This document shows, piece by piece, positions 1 to 8,724 of a DNA stretch of 64,000 nt. The DNA lies in the NCBI GenBank assembly GCA_016928075.1, contig JAFGLJ010000042.1, positions 166,275-230,274 of the forward strand. Reading direction: 5' to 3'. The notes beneath the pieces are model-generated. The model was not told where the DNA came from and searched no databases. It saw only the letters and a program-made list of their open reading frames with translations. This DNA is from Bacteroidales bacterium (lineage in GTDB: Bacteria; Bacteroidota; Bacteroidia; Bacteroidales; VadinHA17). The first letter of the stretch is position 1. The number at the start of each line of letters is the position of its first letter. The position numbers and the translations under genes are program-made.

Positions 1-291
1 CTTTTTACAAGGACACGGGATCTTGCTGATGCATTTGCTGATGCCCTTGATAAACTCGACAGGGCAATATTACTGCCTGTTTACCCTGCACGTGAAGAAC
101 CGATTGAAGGAGTTAATTCGGGGATGATATGTGACAGGATGAAACTTAAAGATAGAATACTGGCAGAAAAAGATGACCTGCCGGCATTACTGAAGGATGA
201 TAAGTCTGATATAGTGCTTACACTGGGTGCAGGTGATATTGACAGGCTGGTTGAGCCTATTGAAAATATATTATTGGAGAGATTAGGATGA
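1..291 (+). CDS. murC: UDP-N-acetylmuramate--L-alanine ligase, C-terminal fragment
   Basis: The window opens inside this gene; only the last 96 residues are present, so the gene is cut by the window edge and not by mutation. MurC adds L-alanine to UDP-MurNAc in the cytoplasm, the first step of the peptidoglycan stem peptide. The fragment reads as the end of a Mur ligase C-terminal domain: FTRTRDLADAF, then LLPVYPAREEPIEGV with the family's conserved PAREEP element, and VLTLGAGDI near the end. Its TGA overlaps the ATG of ftsQ (ATGA), implying translational coupling. The murC-ftsQ-ftsA-ftsZ order is the usual end of the division and cell wall cluster in Bacteroidota. Confidence 0.93.
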   Translation, partial: LFTRTRDLADAFADALDKLDRAILLPVYPAREEPIEGVNSGMICDRMKLKDRILAEKDDLPALLKDDKSDIVLTLGAGDIDRLVEPIENILLERLG

Positions 292-1061
292 AAGTGATCG
301 GGAAAATATGGTGGTTGCCACTGGTCATATACATGATCGTTATGCCTTCATTTATGTCTGATAAATTCAATAATGAAGTGTGCAGGGAGATAAGAATTTC
401 AATTATCGATTCTGCTGATTACAGGTTTATTACACCCGGGAAACTGCTCTCGAGAATACAGACTGAAAACATGAAAATACTGGGTGCGGGGCTCAGGAAC
501 ATCGACCTGGAAAGACTGGAGAATAACCTGGCCGGGCTGCGTGAGCTTGAATCCCTGGAGGTGTATACCACTGCTGACGGTATTTTGCATGTCGAGGCAG
601 ATCAGCGTGATCCTGTGATGAGAGTGATAACCGCATGGGGAAATAATTACTATATCGATAAATATGGCTTTGTTATTCCTCATAGTGACAGGTATACTCC
701 ACGCCTGATTGTGGTGTCAGGAAATATTGAAGTGCCTGATAATTGCATCATGGGAGAAAGCATACTTAATCAGGATGAAAATTTACCGGTAAGACAGTCT
801 TTCAGGATGGTTCAATATGTAAATGGAGATGAATTCTGGAGCAGGTTTATTGAACAGATATGGATAAATGAAAAAGGTGAATTTGAACTGGTGCCGAGGA
901 TAGGTGAGCATATAGTAAAATTTGGCAGTGTGGAGGATTATGAATGGAAATTCAGGGTTTTGAGAGCATTTTACAAGGAAAAAATAGCCGTTGCAGGATG
1001 GGATAAATATAAAGAGATAGACATGCGTTTCAAAGGACAATTAGTATGTACAAAAAAATAA
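288..1061 (+). CDS. ftsQ: Cell division protein FtsQ
   Basis: This 257-residue protein has a single N-terminal membrane anchor (about residues 8-24, IWWLPLVIYMIVM) and a periplasmic remainder, the FtsQ topology. FtsQ links early cytoplasmic divisome proteins to the septal wall synthases through its POTRA-like domain. Residues about 33-100 (SIIDSADYRFITPGKLLSRI...) have the Bacteroidota FtsQ pattern. The region IDKYGFVIPHSDRYTPRLIVVSG at about 123-145 corresponds to the beta domain, which in family members reads 'D..G..ip....(y)tp.lpvisG'. Sequence identity in this family is low, so the call rests on topology plus position between murC and ftsA. The ATG overlaps the murC stop codon, which fixes the start. 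Confidence 0.9.
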   Translation: MKVIGKIWWLPLVIYMIVMPSFMSDKFNNEVCREIRISIIDSADYRFITPGKLLSRIQTENMKILGAGLRNIDLERLENNLAGLRELESLEVYTTADGILHVEADQRDPVMRVITAWGNNYYIDKYGFVIPHSDRYTPRLIVVSGNIEVPDNCIMGESILNQDENLPVRQSFRMVQYVNGDEFWSRFIEQIWINEKGEFELVPRIGEHIVKFGSVEDYEWKFRVLRAFYKEKIAVAGWDKYKEIDMRFKGQLVCTKK

Positions 1062-1097
1062 TAATCTACAGTTAAACCATATCATATTGATTAAGTT

Positions 1098-2447
1098 ATG
1101 AATAATAATGAACAGTATGTTGCAGCAATTGACATTGGAACTACCAAGATAGTATCCATTGTTGGGAAAAAAAATCCTAACGGTAAAATTGAAATCCTTG
1201 GTCTGAGCAAGGCCCCTTCCAACGGTGTAAAAAGAGGCGTGGTGCTGAATATCGAGGAAACCGTAAGCGCCATTGAACGTACGGTGGCTGATGTACAGCA
1301 GCGATCGGGGATAGTATTCAATGACGTCTTCGTAGGCATAGCCGGTCAGCATATTAAAAGCATGAAAAGCCGTGGGTATATCAACCGTGATTCTGTTGAT
1401 GATGAAATAACCAAGGATGATGTTTTCAACCTGACCCAGGATATGCATAAGATTCCCATTGAAATCGGGGAGGAAATAATACATGTAATACCACAGAATT
1501 TCATTGTTGATAATGAGACGGGTGTTAAAAATCCCATTGGTATGTGTGGTAAAAGGCTCGAAGCTAATTTCCATATAGTTATAGGCCAGGTTGCTTCAGC
1601 TAAAAATATTGAGAAATGTATCAGGAAGTCCGGACTTAACGTCAAGGATCTGATACTTGAGCCTCTGGCTTCGTCAGATGCAGTACTCACTGATGATGAA
1701 AAAGAGGCGGGAGTGGTGCTTGTTGATATAGGCGGAGGGACAACCGACGTGGCTGTATATTATGATAATATCATAAGGCATACTGCCGTAATTCCCTTTG
1801 GTGGAAATGTTGTAACCAAGGATATTAAGGAGGGTTGCTCTATTCTGCAGAGGTATGCTGAACAACTTAAGGTTCAGTACGGATCAGCCCTGGGTGATAT
1901 CGCTCCTGAAGATAAGGTGGTTTCTGTGCCGGGCATAAGCGGCAGAGATCCTAAAGAAATATCCTTCAAAAGCCTTGCTTATATTATTCAATCCAGGATG
2001 GAGGAGATAATAGATGCGGTGAATTTCGAAATGCAGGCATCGGGCTATGCCGATAAAATATCTGCAGGTATTGTTATAACAGGTGGCGGTGCAATGCTCA
2101 AGCATTTACCGCAGCTGGTAAAATTCAAAACAGCCATGGACGTCAGGATTGGATTACCGAATGAACACCTGGCCGGAAATTCAAGGGATGAAATAAATCA
2201 GCCTATGTTCGCAACGAGCGTCGGTTTGATATTGAGGGGATTCGATTACCTGGAAACTTATAAAAGTAATTTTAATGCCGGTGAGAAATCTGAAATGTCC
2301 GCAGATGAAGAAGAATTGTTCGAAAAAGTGAAAAGGGGAATCGATGAAGAAATACCGGACAATGCTGAAGGAAAGTTGAGCTGGGCAGAGAAATTTAAGA
2401 AAAGCCTGAGCAAGATGTTTGAAACAGAAGACCAGGATATAAGCTAA
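1098..2447 (+). CDS. ftsA: Cell division protein FtsA
   Basis: FtsA is an actin-like ATPase that tethers FtsZ to the inner membrane and recruits later divisome proteins. The 449 residues show the actin-fold nucleotide motifs: IDIGTTKIVSIVG (11-23, phosphate 1), VLVDIGGGTTDVAVY (about 207-221, phosphate 2) and VITGGGAML near residue 330 (adenosine motif). The SHS2/1C insertion lies between the first two. The C-terminus ends in an amphipathic stretch, SWAEKFKKSLSKMF, followed by an acidic tail, which fits the membrane-targeting helix. It lies 36 bases after ftsQ and 50 bases before ftsZ, all on one strand, so co-transcription is likely. Confidence 0.97.
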   Translation: MNNNEQYVAAIDIGTTKIVSIVGKKNPNGKIEILGLSKAPSNGVKRGVVLNIEETVSAIERTVADVQQRSGIVFNDVFVGIAGQHIKSMKSRGYINRDSVDDEITKDDVFNLTQDMHKIPIEIGEEIIHVIPQNFIVDNETGVKNPIGMCGKRLEANFHIVIGQVASAKNIEKCIRKSGLNVKDLILEPLASSDAVLTDDEKEAGVVLVDIGGGTTDVAVYYDNIIRHTAVIPFGGNVVTKDIKEGCSILQRYAEQLKVQYGSALGDIAPEDKVVSVPGISGRDPKEISFKSLAYIIQSRMEEIIDAVNFEMQASGYADKISAGIVITGGGAMLKHLPQLVKFKTAMDVRIGLPNEHLAGNSRDEINQPMFATSVGLILRGFDYLETYKSNFNAGEKSEMSADEEELFEKVKRGIDEEIPDNAEGKLSWAEKFKKSLSKMFETEDQDIS

Positions 2448-2497
2448 TTATAAATACGCTGGCATACTGAAGTGAAAACCCTTAAATAACCATAGAC

Positions 2498-3949
2498 ATG
2501 TCTGACGAATTAATGAATTTTGATCTTCCTGTTGAAAGATCTTCAATAATTAAAGTCCTGGGAATAGGGGGTGGCGGTAATAATGCCGTAAACCATATGT
2601 ATAACGAAGGTATTACCGACGTAAATTTTGTTGTCTGTAATACCGATGCCCAGGCACTGGCCGAAAGCCCTGTACCTGTAAAAGTCCAGATAGGAGAGGA
2701 CCTGACGGAAGGAAGAGGTGCGGGAAGCAAACCCGAAATAGGACGCAGAGCGGCAGAGGAAAATATTGACCAGGTGCTTAAAGCACTTGGAGGTAACACC
2801 CGGATGGTATTTATTACCACCGGGATGGGTGGCGGTACAGGAACAGGAGCTGCCCCGGTTATTGCCCGGGCATGTAAAGAGGCCGGGCTGCTTACCATAG
2901 CAGTGGTGACAATACCTTTTAAATCGGAAGGTAAAATAAGGATAAAAAATGCTGTGCAGGGTATAAACGACCTTAAAGATCATGTCGATTCCCTGCTGGT
3001 TATTAATAATGAAAAGCTCAGGGAGATATTCGGTGATCAGACAGTGTCAGTTGCTTTCGCAAAAGCCGACGATGTGCTTACAATAGCTGTGAAAGGAATA
3101 GCTGAAATAATAACTGTGGCAGGTTATATAAATGTTGACTTCTCCGATGTTGAAACAGTTATGCGTGATTCCGGTGCCGCGGTTATGGGAACCGGATCAT
3201 CATCAGGTGAAGACAGGGCTCTTAACGCAATAGAAGAAGCAATATCATCCCCTCTGCTGAATTCCAATGATATTCACGGAGCTAAAAGTATACTTCTGAA
3301 TATTACTACCGGCACTGGCGACCATGAACTCACAATGGATGAGCTGGGCGAGATAACGGATTTTATTTATGATGTGGCTTCAAACGACGCACTTATTATA
3401 CGTGGACTTTCCAGAGATGAAAGCCTGAACGACAGGATATGCGTTACAGTTATTGCGACTGGATTCGAACCTAATAGCGTACTTGAACCTTACAGGTCAA
3501 CCCCGAAAACTGAAAAAATAAACCTGGAAACAGGACAGGTGAGCATCAATGAAAAGGAAAAGAAAAAAGAGGAACCGGATACTATAAAGGTAAAAACAAA
3601 AAAGCCTGAGATATTTGATGATTATGAAAATGAAATACAGAGAAAACTTGAATTTGATTTTGTGGTTAAAGAAAAAACGGAAAGTAATGAACTGAATCAT
3701 GGCGATGGCACACTTAGAAAAATAAAACATATGCAGAATATCCTTAAAAATGAAGGCCTGTCGAACAAGACAATGAAGGAAAATATTGATGAATTTGAAG
3801 ACGTGCCTGCTTTTATAAGGAAAAAAATCAAGATAGAGAGCGACAAACGAAAAGACAAATCGGAAGTATCCAAATTCACACTGTCGGACGATGATGATGA
3901 ACCTTCATTAAGGGAGGATAATGCTTATCTGAATGATAATGTAGATTAG
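2498..3949 (+). CDS. ftsZ: Cell division protein FtsZ
   Basis: FtsZ is the tubulin-like GTPase that polymerises into the division ring. Seen here: the nucleotide loop GGGGNNAVNHM (24-34), the tubulin signature GGGTGTG (111-117), and the T7 synergy region with NVDFSDVETVM near 212-222. At 483 residues it is longer than enteric FtsZ (about 380). The extra length is a lysine- and glutamate-rich linker from about residue 325. The conserved FtsA-binding peptide is VPAFIRKK (436-443), and about 40 highly charged residues follow it. An extension past the peptide is seen in other Bacteroidota FtsZ proteins. A strong intrinsic terminator follows 26 bases after the stop, so ftsZ ends the division operon. 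Confidence 0.98.
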   Translation: MSDELMNFDLPVERSSIIKVLGIGGGGNNAVNHMYNEGITDVNFVVCNTDAQALAESPVPVKVQIGEDLTEGRGAGSKPEIGRRAAEENIDQVLKALGGNTRMVFITTGMGGGTGTGAAPVIARACKEAGLLTIAVVTIPFKSEGKIRIKNAVQGINDLKDHVDSLLVINNEKLREIFGDQTVSVAFAKADDVLTIAVKGIAEIITVAGYINVDFSDVETVMRDSGAAVMGTGSSSGEDRALNAIEEAISSPLLNSNDIHGAKSILLNITTGTGDHELTMDELGEITDFIYDVASNDALIIRGLSRDESLNDRICVTVIATGFEPNSVLEPYRSTPKTEKINLETGQVSINEKEKKKEEPDTIKVKTKKPEIFDDYENEIQRKLEFDFVVKEKTESNELNHGDGTLRKIKHMQNILKNEGLSNKTMKENIDEFEDVPAFIRKKIKIESDKRKDKSEVSKFTLSDDDDEPSLREDNAYLNDNVD

Positions 3950-3975
3950 CTGATCTGGATTTAACTGTAGAACAG

Positions 3976-4008
3976 AAGGCAGGCCGACACAAACAGCCTG
4001 CCTTTTTT
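3976..4008 (+). terminator. Intrinsic terminator after ftsZ
   Basis: A perfect 9-bp stem (AAGGCAGGC at 3976-3984 pairing with GCCTGCCTT at 3996-4004) with an 11-nt loop runs into six T residues. It separates the division operon from the porin gene. Confidence 0.9.
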
Positions 4009-4022
4009 CATGAGTTTTTATT

Positions 4023-4030
4023 TATCTTTG
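4023..4030 (+). promoter_or_regulatory. -7 box of the porin gene
   Basis: TATCTTTG matches the Bacteroidota -7 consensus TAnnTTTG. It ends 6 bases before the preferred ATG, so the transcript would be leaderless or nearly so. No good TTG is seen at the expected -33 distance. Confidence 0.55.
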
Positions 4031-4036
4031 GAGACC

Positions 4037-5974
4037 ATGAAAAGGGAGTTGATATACATTACCTTGTTAAGTGTTTCATTAAATGCTTTTGCGCAGGAAG
4101 GCAAAATACCGGAGAAGGCCGATTCTGTAACCCATTCTACCAGGCAATACAAATTGGATAATGCCTATACCGAGATTAATTATGTTCCCCTGGATACCGT
4201 GGTGGATACATTTCACAGGCATGAGAAAACAGAAGATATTTCACCTTTTTTCCAGGGTCTTGGGAATTACGGCCTGCCATATATGGAAATAGATTTTTTT
4301 GACCGGCCTGTTGATCCTGAATATTTTATTTACAGGAACCTGCGATATTTTATGCACCATGCCGGGAATAAGCTTTATATAGATACACAGGTACCATTCA
4401 CAGAGCTCAAGTGGACTTTTGGAGGAGAAAGACAACTTGCTGAACAAACACTGGGTATACGTCATGCACAGAACGTAAACCCATTTTTTAACATTGGTCT
4501 TGATCTCGATGTCATATACAGCCTGGGACAGTATATCTACCAGAAATCGGATAACCGGGCTTTTACCCTCCATGCTTCATACCTGGGGAATAAATATAAG
4601 GCATTTGCCTCCTGGAGCCTTAATAACCTTAAAGCTTATGAAAATGGAGGCATTGCTGATCCACAGGTACTTGACCAATATGAAACAAGAGATGTTCCTG
4701 TTAACCTCGGTGGCCTGAATGAGGCGATAAGCAGGATAAAAAATATGAATTTTCAGGTAATACAGAAATACACAGTCGGGGGAGGTAAAAAAAACACCAT
4801 TTCTGACAGTACGCAAAATGAGAAAAAAGCAGGATTGAGCGGTACGTTTTCACATATACTTGAATACGAGAAAGGCAGGAGAATATATGAAGACAATGCC
4901 CCGGGCATTGGCTTTTATGACACTGTTTTCATCAGTCAATCCTCTACTTATGATTCCCTTTATGCCAGGGTACTGAAGAATACACTCAGGTTTGACTTTA
5001 ATACAGGCGAGAAAGCTAAATTCCAACTTGGTATAGGTATTGGAGCAGTGAATGAGCAGAATATTTTTGCACAAATCGTGCCGACTCATGAAGAGGAAAT
5101 ACCCGCAGACTCGGTAAGCTGGAAAGAAAGCTCAAATGCATTGCTGGGCACCCTGTTCAACCGTATTGGTGAAAAATTCGGATGGCGTGCTGATGGGAAA
5201 CTCTATTTTACTGGTCTAAGGGCAGGAGATTTTGAGCTGAAAGGAAATATCAGTAAGAGATTTAATGAGGGTGAAAAAAGATCAGAACTGGTTGCCAGGG
5301 GTAGTGTGCTAAATACAGGACCTGCGTGGTGGATGAACAGCTGGGGAAGCAATCATTATGAATGGTCAAATGATTTCAGCAGCGAGTTCAGAATCAATGT
5401 GGGAGGGTCATTTCATTACCCGGCAGTTAAGCTTGGTGCGGGAATAGATTATGCACTTATTACCAATATGTTCTATTTCAGTAAAGAGGCAATACCGGAA
5501 CAACATGATGGTGTAATATCAGTATTAAGTGCACGGCTGAATAAAAATTTCAGCTTCTGGAAACTCAGGTTCGATAATTCCATACTGTTTCAGAAAAGCA
5601 GTAACAATGATATTCTTCACCTGCCTCTTCTGTGTGCCAGATCAGCTTTTTATTTCAATTATGAATTTTATTTCAGGATAACCGGAGGAAGGCTGCAAAC
5701 ACAGCTGGGTTTCGAAGCTGAGTATAATACAGCATATAATTCATATTCCTATATGCCGGCCACCGGCATATTTTATGTTCAGAATGAAATAAAAACAGGA
5801 AATTACCCTGTGCTGAATGTGTTTGCCAATATCAAGCTGAAAAGGACGAGGATATTTGTTGGAGTGGATCATGTTAATTATGGTTTGATGGGCTATGATT
5901 ACTTCATAAGCCCTTATTATCCAATGAATATAAGAACGTTCAAGTATGGTATTGCATGGACGTTCTATAATTAA
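4037..5974 (+). CDS. Putative outer-membrane porin (Bacteroidota putative porin family)
   Basis: The preferred ATG gives 645 residues starting MKRELIYITLLSVSLNAFAQ, a signal peptide cut at AFA-Q. An upstream in-frame ATG at 4010 would sit against the ftsZ terminator and precede the -7 box, so it is less likely. After the leader come a proline/aspartate-containing stretch, GLPYMEIDFFDRP, FTELKWTFGGERQLAEQTLGIRH, and then many alternating aromatic/polar segments typical of beta strands, ending in an aromatic residue pair (WTFYN) as outer-membrane barrels do. The pattern matches the putative porin family that is widespread in Bacteroidota. Substrate is unknown; general nutrient diffusion is an inference. 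mltF follows after 33 bases on the same strand. Confidence 0.75.
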   Translation: MKRELIYITLLSVSLNAFAQEGKIPEKADSVTHSTRQYKLDNAYTEINYVPLDTVVDTFHRHEKTEDISPFFQGLGNYGLPYMEIDFFDRPVDPEYFIYRNLRYFMHHAGNKLYIDTQVPFTELKWTFGGERQLAEQTLGIRHAQNVNPFFNIGLDLDVIYSLGQYIYQKSDNRAFTLHASYLGNKYKAFASWSLNNLKAYENGGIADPQVLDQYETRDVPVNLGGLNEAISRIKNMNFQVIQKYTVGGGKKNTISDSTQNEKKAGLSGTFSHILEYEKGRRIYEDNAPGIGFYDTVFISQSSTYDSLYARVLKNTLRFDFNTGEKAKFQLGIGIGAVNEQNIFAQIVPTHEEEIPADSVSWKESSNALLGTLFNRIGEKFGWRADGKLYFTGLRAGDFELKGNISKRFNEGEKRSELVARGSVLNTGPAWWMNSWGSNHYEWSNDFSSEFRINVGGSFHYPAVKLGAGIDYALITNMFYFSKEAIPEQHDGVISVLSARLNKNFSFWKLRFDNSILFQKSSNNDILHLPLLCARSAFYFNYEFYFRITGGRLQTQLGFEAEYNTAYNSYSYMPATGIFYVQNEIKTGNYPVLNVFANIKLKRTRIFVGVDHVNYGLMGYDYFISPYYPMNIRTFKYGIAWTFYN

Positions 5975-6007
5975 GCAGTATATTTGATTGGTATTTCTTA
6001 ACATAAA

Positions 6008-7465
6008 ATGAAGCGATACACAATTAAAATATTTTCATTGATAAACAGGTCGTATTTTATTTCTTTAATACTATTATTGTTAATCATTTCCTGTGATTCA
6101 GGCACCAAAACTGTTAATGATTATTTGCCGGGCAATCGCGACCTCGATGCAATAAGGGAGCAAGGGAAACTTGTTGCCCTTACAGACTTCAATTCCATAA
6201 GTTATTTTATTTACAGGGGAGAGCCTATGGGCTTTCAGTTTGAGTTGCTCAGGGAATTTGCTGATTACCTGCAGATTGAACTTGAGATAATAACGGAGAA
6301 TGATCTCAGCCTGTCATTTGAAATGCTTAACAAAGGGGAAGTGGATCTGCTGGCATTGAACTTAACCATTAGTAATGAAAGAAAAAAAGTGGTAAAGTTC
6401 ACCCATCCTATATCTCAGACAAGACAGGTCCTGGTTCAAAAACGTCCCGAAAACTGGCGCCAGATGACAAAGGATGAGATTGATGATTTACTTGTAAGGA
6501 ACCTGCTGGATCTTGCTGACAAAACGGTGTACGTTCAATCAGGATCATCATATGCACAGAGGATGAAAAACCTTCAGAATGAGATAGGTGATACAATACA
6601 TATTGTTGAAGTTCCCCTGGAAGTGGAAGAGCTTATTACCCTTGTGGCTGAAGGCGGTATAAATTATACCGTGTCGGATGAAAATATAGCTCTGGTAAAC
6701 CGCACCTATTACCCTGACATTGACCTGGAAACACCTGTAAGTTTTGAACAGAACCTTGCATGGGCTGTAAGAATCAACGGTTCTGACAAACTGCTTGCAG
6801 AGCTGAATAAATGGATTGATGGCTTTAAAGGAACCGAACGTTATGCACTTTTGTATGCAAAGTATTTTGAAAACTCACGGTCAAAACAAATAGTGCAATC
6901 AGATTATTTCAGTCTCGGCACTGCCAATATTTCGCGCTGGGATAATTATTTCAAAAAGTATAGTGATTCAATAGGTTGGGATTGGCGCCTTCTGGCTTCA
7001 CTCGTGCTGCAGGAGTCACGTTTTGACCCCGATGCACAATCATGGTCAGGAGCATACGGACTGATGCAGTTGATGCCTTCAACAGGGGAACAATTTGGCA
7101 TTGATATTTTTTCGAGCCCCGAGAACAATATAAAAGCTGGAATAAAGTATATACAATGGCTGCAGGAGCTTTTTGAAGATAAAGTACCTGATGAGCAGGA
7201 AAGAATAAAGTTTATTCTTGCTTCATATAATGTGGGCCCGGGGCACGTTCTCGACGCCCGCCAGCTGGCACGAAAAAATGGCCGCGATCCGGAATTGTGG
7301 GATGATAATGTTGCATATTACCTGCTGCGAAAATCGGATCCTGAATTTTACCATGACCCGGTGGTCGAGCATGGATTCTGCCGGGGTGAAGAACCGTATA
7401 ATTACGTAATAGAAGTGCTCGACAGGTATGATCATTATAAGAATTTTATTGAAGGAAATGAATAG
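6008..7465 (+). CDS. MltF-like membrane-bound lytic murein transglycosylase (lipoprotein)
   Basis: Predicted to cleave peptidoglycan glycan strands with formation of 1,6-anhydro-MurNAc. The 485-residue protein begins with a lipoprotein signal whose lipobox is LIISC (Cys29), so it should be anchored in the envelope. Residues about 48-285 form a family-3 solute-binding domain (LVALTDFNSISYFIYRGEPMGFQFELL, DLLALNLTISNERK). Residues about 310-470 are an SLT domain with catalytic Glu336 in LVLQESRFDP and the downstream GAYGLMQLMPSTG and ASYNVGPGHV motifs. This order is that of E. coli MltF, where the binding-like domain regulates the lytic domain. It probably shares a transcript with the porin gene. 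Confidence 0.9.
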   Translation: MKRYTIKIFSLINRSYFISLILLLLIISCDSGTKTVNDYLPGNRDLDAIREQGKLVALTDFNSISYFIYRGEPMGFQFELLREFADYLQIELEIITENDLSLSFEMLNKGEVDLLALNLTISNERKKVVKFTHPISQTRQVLVQKRPENWRQMTKDEIDDLLVRNLLDLADKTVYVQSGSSYAQRMKNLQNEIGDTIHIVEVPLEVEELITLVAEGGINYTVSDENIALVNRTYYPDIDLETPVSFEQNLAWAVRINGSDKLLAELNKWIDGFKGTERYALLYAKYFENSRSKQIVQSDYFSLGTANISRWDNYFKKYSDSIGWDWRLLASLVLQESRFDPDAQSWSGAYGLMQLMPSTGEQFGIDIFSSPENNIKAGIKYIQWLQELFEDKVPDEQERIKFILASYNVGPGHVLDARQLARKNGRDPELWDDNVAYYLLRKSDPEFYHDPVVEHGFCRGEEPYNYVIEVLDRYDHYKNFIEGNE

Positions 7466-7494
7466 AACTAGCCTTACGCTGTCCTAAGAAGATG

Positions 7495-7517
7495 GGCGTG
7501 GATTTCAAATCCACGCC
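7495..7517. terminator. Palindrome between convergent mltF and NUDIX genes
   Basis: GGCGTGGATTT at 7495-7505 and AAATCCACGCC at 7507-7517 are exact inverse complements around one base. There is no T-run on either side, so intrinsic termination is uncertain, but its place between converging genes suggests a bidirectional stop or an mRNA 3'-end stabiliser. Confidence 0.45.
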
Positions 7518-7532
7518 ATCGGAGTTGGAGCC

Positions 7533-8177
7533 TCAGCCTATCAATATTCCCTCCTTTTCCATAACCACCAGCAACTCATGCAAGATCATTGCCGTGGCAC
7601 CCCAGATTATATGGCCTTCATAATCATAGTATTTAACATCTAACTTTTCACCCCTTACAGCCATTGGTTTCTCTTTCACGATATCATCCTTAAAGAAATA
7701 GGACAATCGTGCTTCAATAACAGATACAACTTCTTGCCTGTCAGGTTTGATATGTGGTCGTTTTTTACATGAAGCCACAACAGGGGTCACTTCTATATTA
7801 CTAACAGGAATGAAGAGGGGTGTCAGGGTACCCAGTATTATTAGTTCTTCACCACATATACCAATTTCCTCGCATGTTTCCCTTATTGCCGTATCTGTAA
7901 TGCTGGGATCACCTTTTTCTTCCTTGCCGCCAGGAAATGAAATCTGTCCACTGTGAACACCATTATATTCAGGCCTCTGAATAAAGAGGGTATATGTTGT
8001 ATCATCCACCGGGTACAGTAAAATCAGAATGCCCGCAAGCTTTGAATCGCTACTTTTCTTACGCGGGAAATTTTTGATCATCCTGTCTGATGAAGCCATT
8101 TCCCACTGAACATCTGTCCCGGGTAAATCTTTACCCAGGGCGGCCTGCAGGCGTCTGGTAAAAAGTTCATGGTTCAT
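7533..8177 (-). CDS. NUDIX hydrolase, CoA pyrophosphatase type
   Basis: Likely hydrolyses coenzyme A or acyl-CoA to phosphopantetheine and 3',5'-ADP. The 214-residue protein has the two marks of this subfamily: the NuCoA-type stretch FIQRPEYNGVHSGQISFPGG, leading directly into the Nudix box GGKEEKGD...AIRETCEEIG, which supplies the metal-binding glutamates. The start chosen is the ATG giving MNHELFTRRL; the open frame extends 100 codons further upstream, but that part is a translation of low-complexity G-rich repeat DNA and lies upstream of the promoter box. A -7 box (TATATTTG on this strand) ends only 4 bases before the ATG, so translation may be leaderless. Substrate assignment rests on motifs only. 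Confidence 0.88.
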   Translation of the reverse strand: MNHELFTRRLQAALGKDLPGTDVQWEMASSDRMIKNFPRKKSSDSKLAGILILLYPVDDTTYTLFIQRPEYNGVHSGQISFPGGKEEKGDPSITDTAIRETCEEIGICGEELIILGTLTPLFIPVSNIEVTPVVASCKKRPHIKPDRQEVVSVIEARLSYFFKDDIVKEKPMAVRGEKLDVKYYDYEGHIIWGATAMILHELLVVMEKEGILIG

Positions 8178-8181
8178 GGTA

Positions 8182-8189
8182 CAAATATA
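8182..8189 (-). promoter_or_regulatory. -7 box of the NUDIX gene
   Basis: On the minus strand this reads TATATTTG, an exact TAnnTTTG match, 4 bases before the ATG. Transcription would start at or next to the start codon, implying a leaderless mRNA. Confidence 0.6.
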
Positions 8190-8205
8190 GGAAAAGGACA
8201 GGATA

Positions 8206-8260
8206 GCAGGGGGCAGGGAGCAGGGGGCAGGGAGGGGAGAAAGGGAGAAGGGGAGAAGGG
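8206..8260. repeat. G-rich low-complexity repeat, left arm of an inverted pair
   Basis: A purine-only to purine-rich run of GGCAGGG/GGAGAA units on the + strand. The first 20 bases (8206-8225) are the exact inverse complement of 8748-8767. At least four G-runs of three or more occur close together, so a G-quadruplex is possible. Confidence 0.8.
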
Positions 8261-8285
8261 GTGAATGATAATGTTGATATTTTCG

Positions 8286-8293
8286 TAGATTTG
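8286..8293 (+). promoter_or_regulatory. -7 box of the small unknown gene
   Basis: TAGATTTG matches TAnnTTTG and lies 9 bases before the preferred ATG at 8303. No -33 element is evident; the upstream DNA is the G-rich repeat. Confidence 0.45.
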
Positions 8294-8302
8294 GGACCAA
8301 GT

Positions 8303-8716
8303 ATGGAACAAAGGGATTACATATTAAGGGAGATTGAAAAGATATCGGTGATGTTACTTGGGATGCTGGGTAAATACAAGAGGATAATGTCAGAAAAACA
8401 GTTCGAACAGGAACGGGCAATGATTGACAATGAGCTGAAAGAGGCCGGTGAGTTATCAATTGATAAACTGTTATCATTTACTGAAGAAGAAATAATCTCA
8501 TTTATTGATCAAAACAAAGGTTTTGACCAGGGAAATATGGAGCTGCTGGCTGATTTGCTAATTGCATTTGCCAAAAATTTACATGAAAATGAAAGCATAA
8601 ATCTTATTAAGAAGGCAGTATTAATTCTGGAACATATTGACAGCAAGACCAAGACTTTTTCACTGGAGCGTTCACTGAAGATAAACTGCCTGAAAGAAAA
8701 ACTAAATTTAGACTAA
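8303..8716 (+). CDS. Unknown small helical protein
   Basis: Function not recognised. The preferred ATG (MEQRDYILREIEKISVMLLG) gives 137 residues; an earlier in-frame ATG at 8261 would add 14 residues but precedes the -7 box and sits at the edge of the repeat. The protein is acidic, soluble, has no signal peptide or membrane segment, and looks entirely alpha-helical, with charged heptad-like stretches (EKQFEQERAMIDNELKEAG, NLIKKAVLILEHIDSK). The opening resembles the N-terminus of small DUF6483-like proteins, but that is only an impression. The gene stands alone, transcribed away from the NUDIX gene and toward gatD, and is flanked on both sides by inverted G/C-rich repeats. Confidence 0.65.
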   Translation: MEQRDYILREIEKISVMLLGMLGKYKRIMSEKQFEQERAMIDNELKEAGELSIDKLLSFTEEEIISFIDQNKGFDQGNMELLADLLIAFAKNLHENESINLIKKAVLILEHIDSKTKTFSLERSLKINCLKEKLNLD

Positions 8717-8724
8717 CCCCCATT

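Noticed and set aside
4010..4036. Upstream ATG for the porin gene.
   Set aside because: It sits two bases after the ftsZ terminator T-run, precedes the -7 box, and would put nine extra residues before a well-formed signal peptide.
8178..8477. A 100-codon N-terminal extension of the NUDIX gene.
   Set aside because: It reads through the G-rich repeat as Ser/Pro/Leu low-complexity peptide, overlaps the opposite-strand gene and lies upstream of the -7 box; the NUDIX domain starts after the internal ATG.
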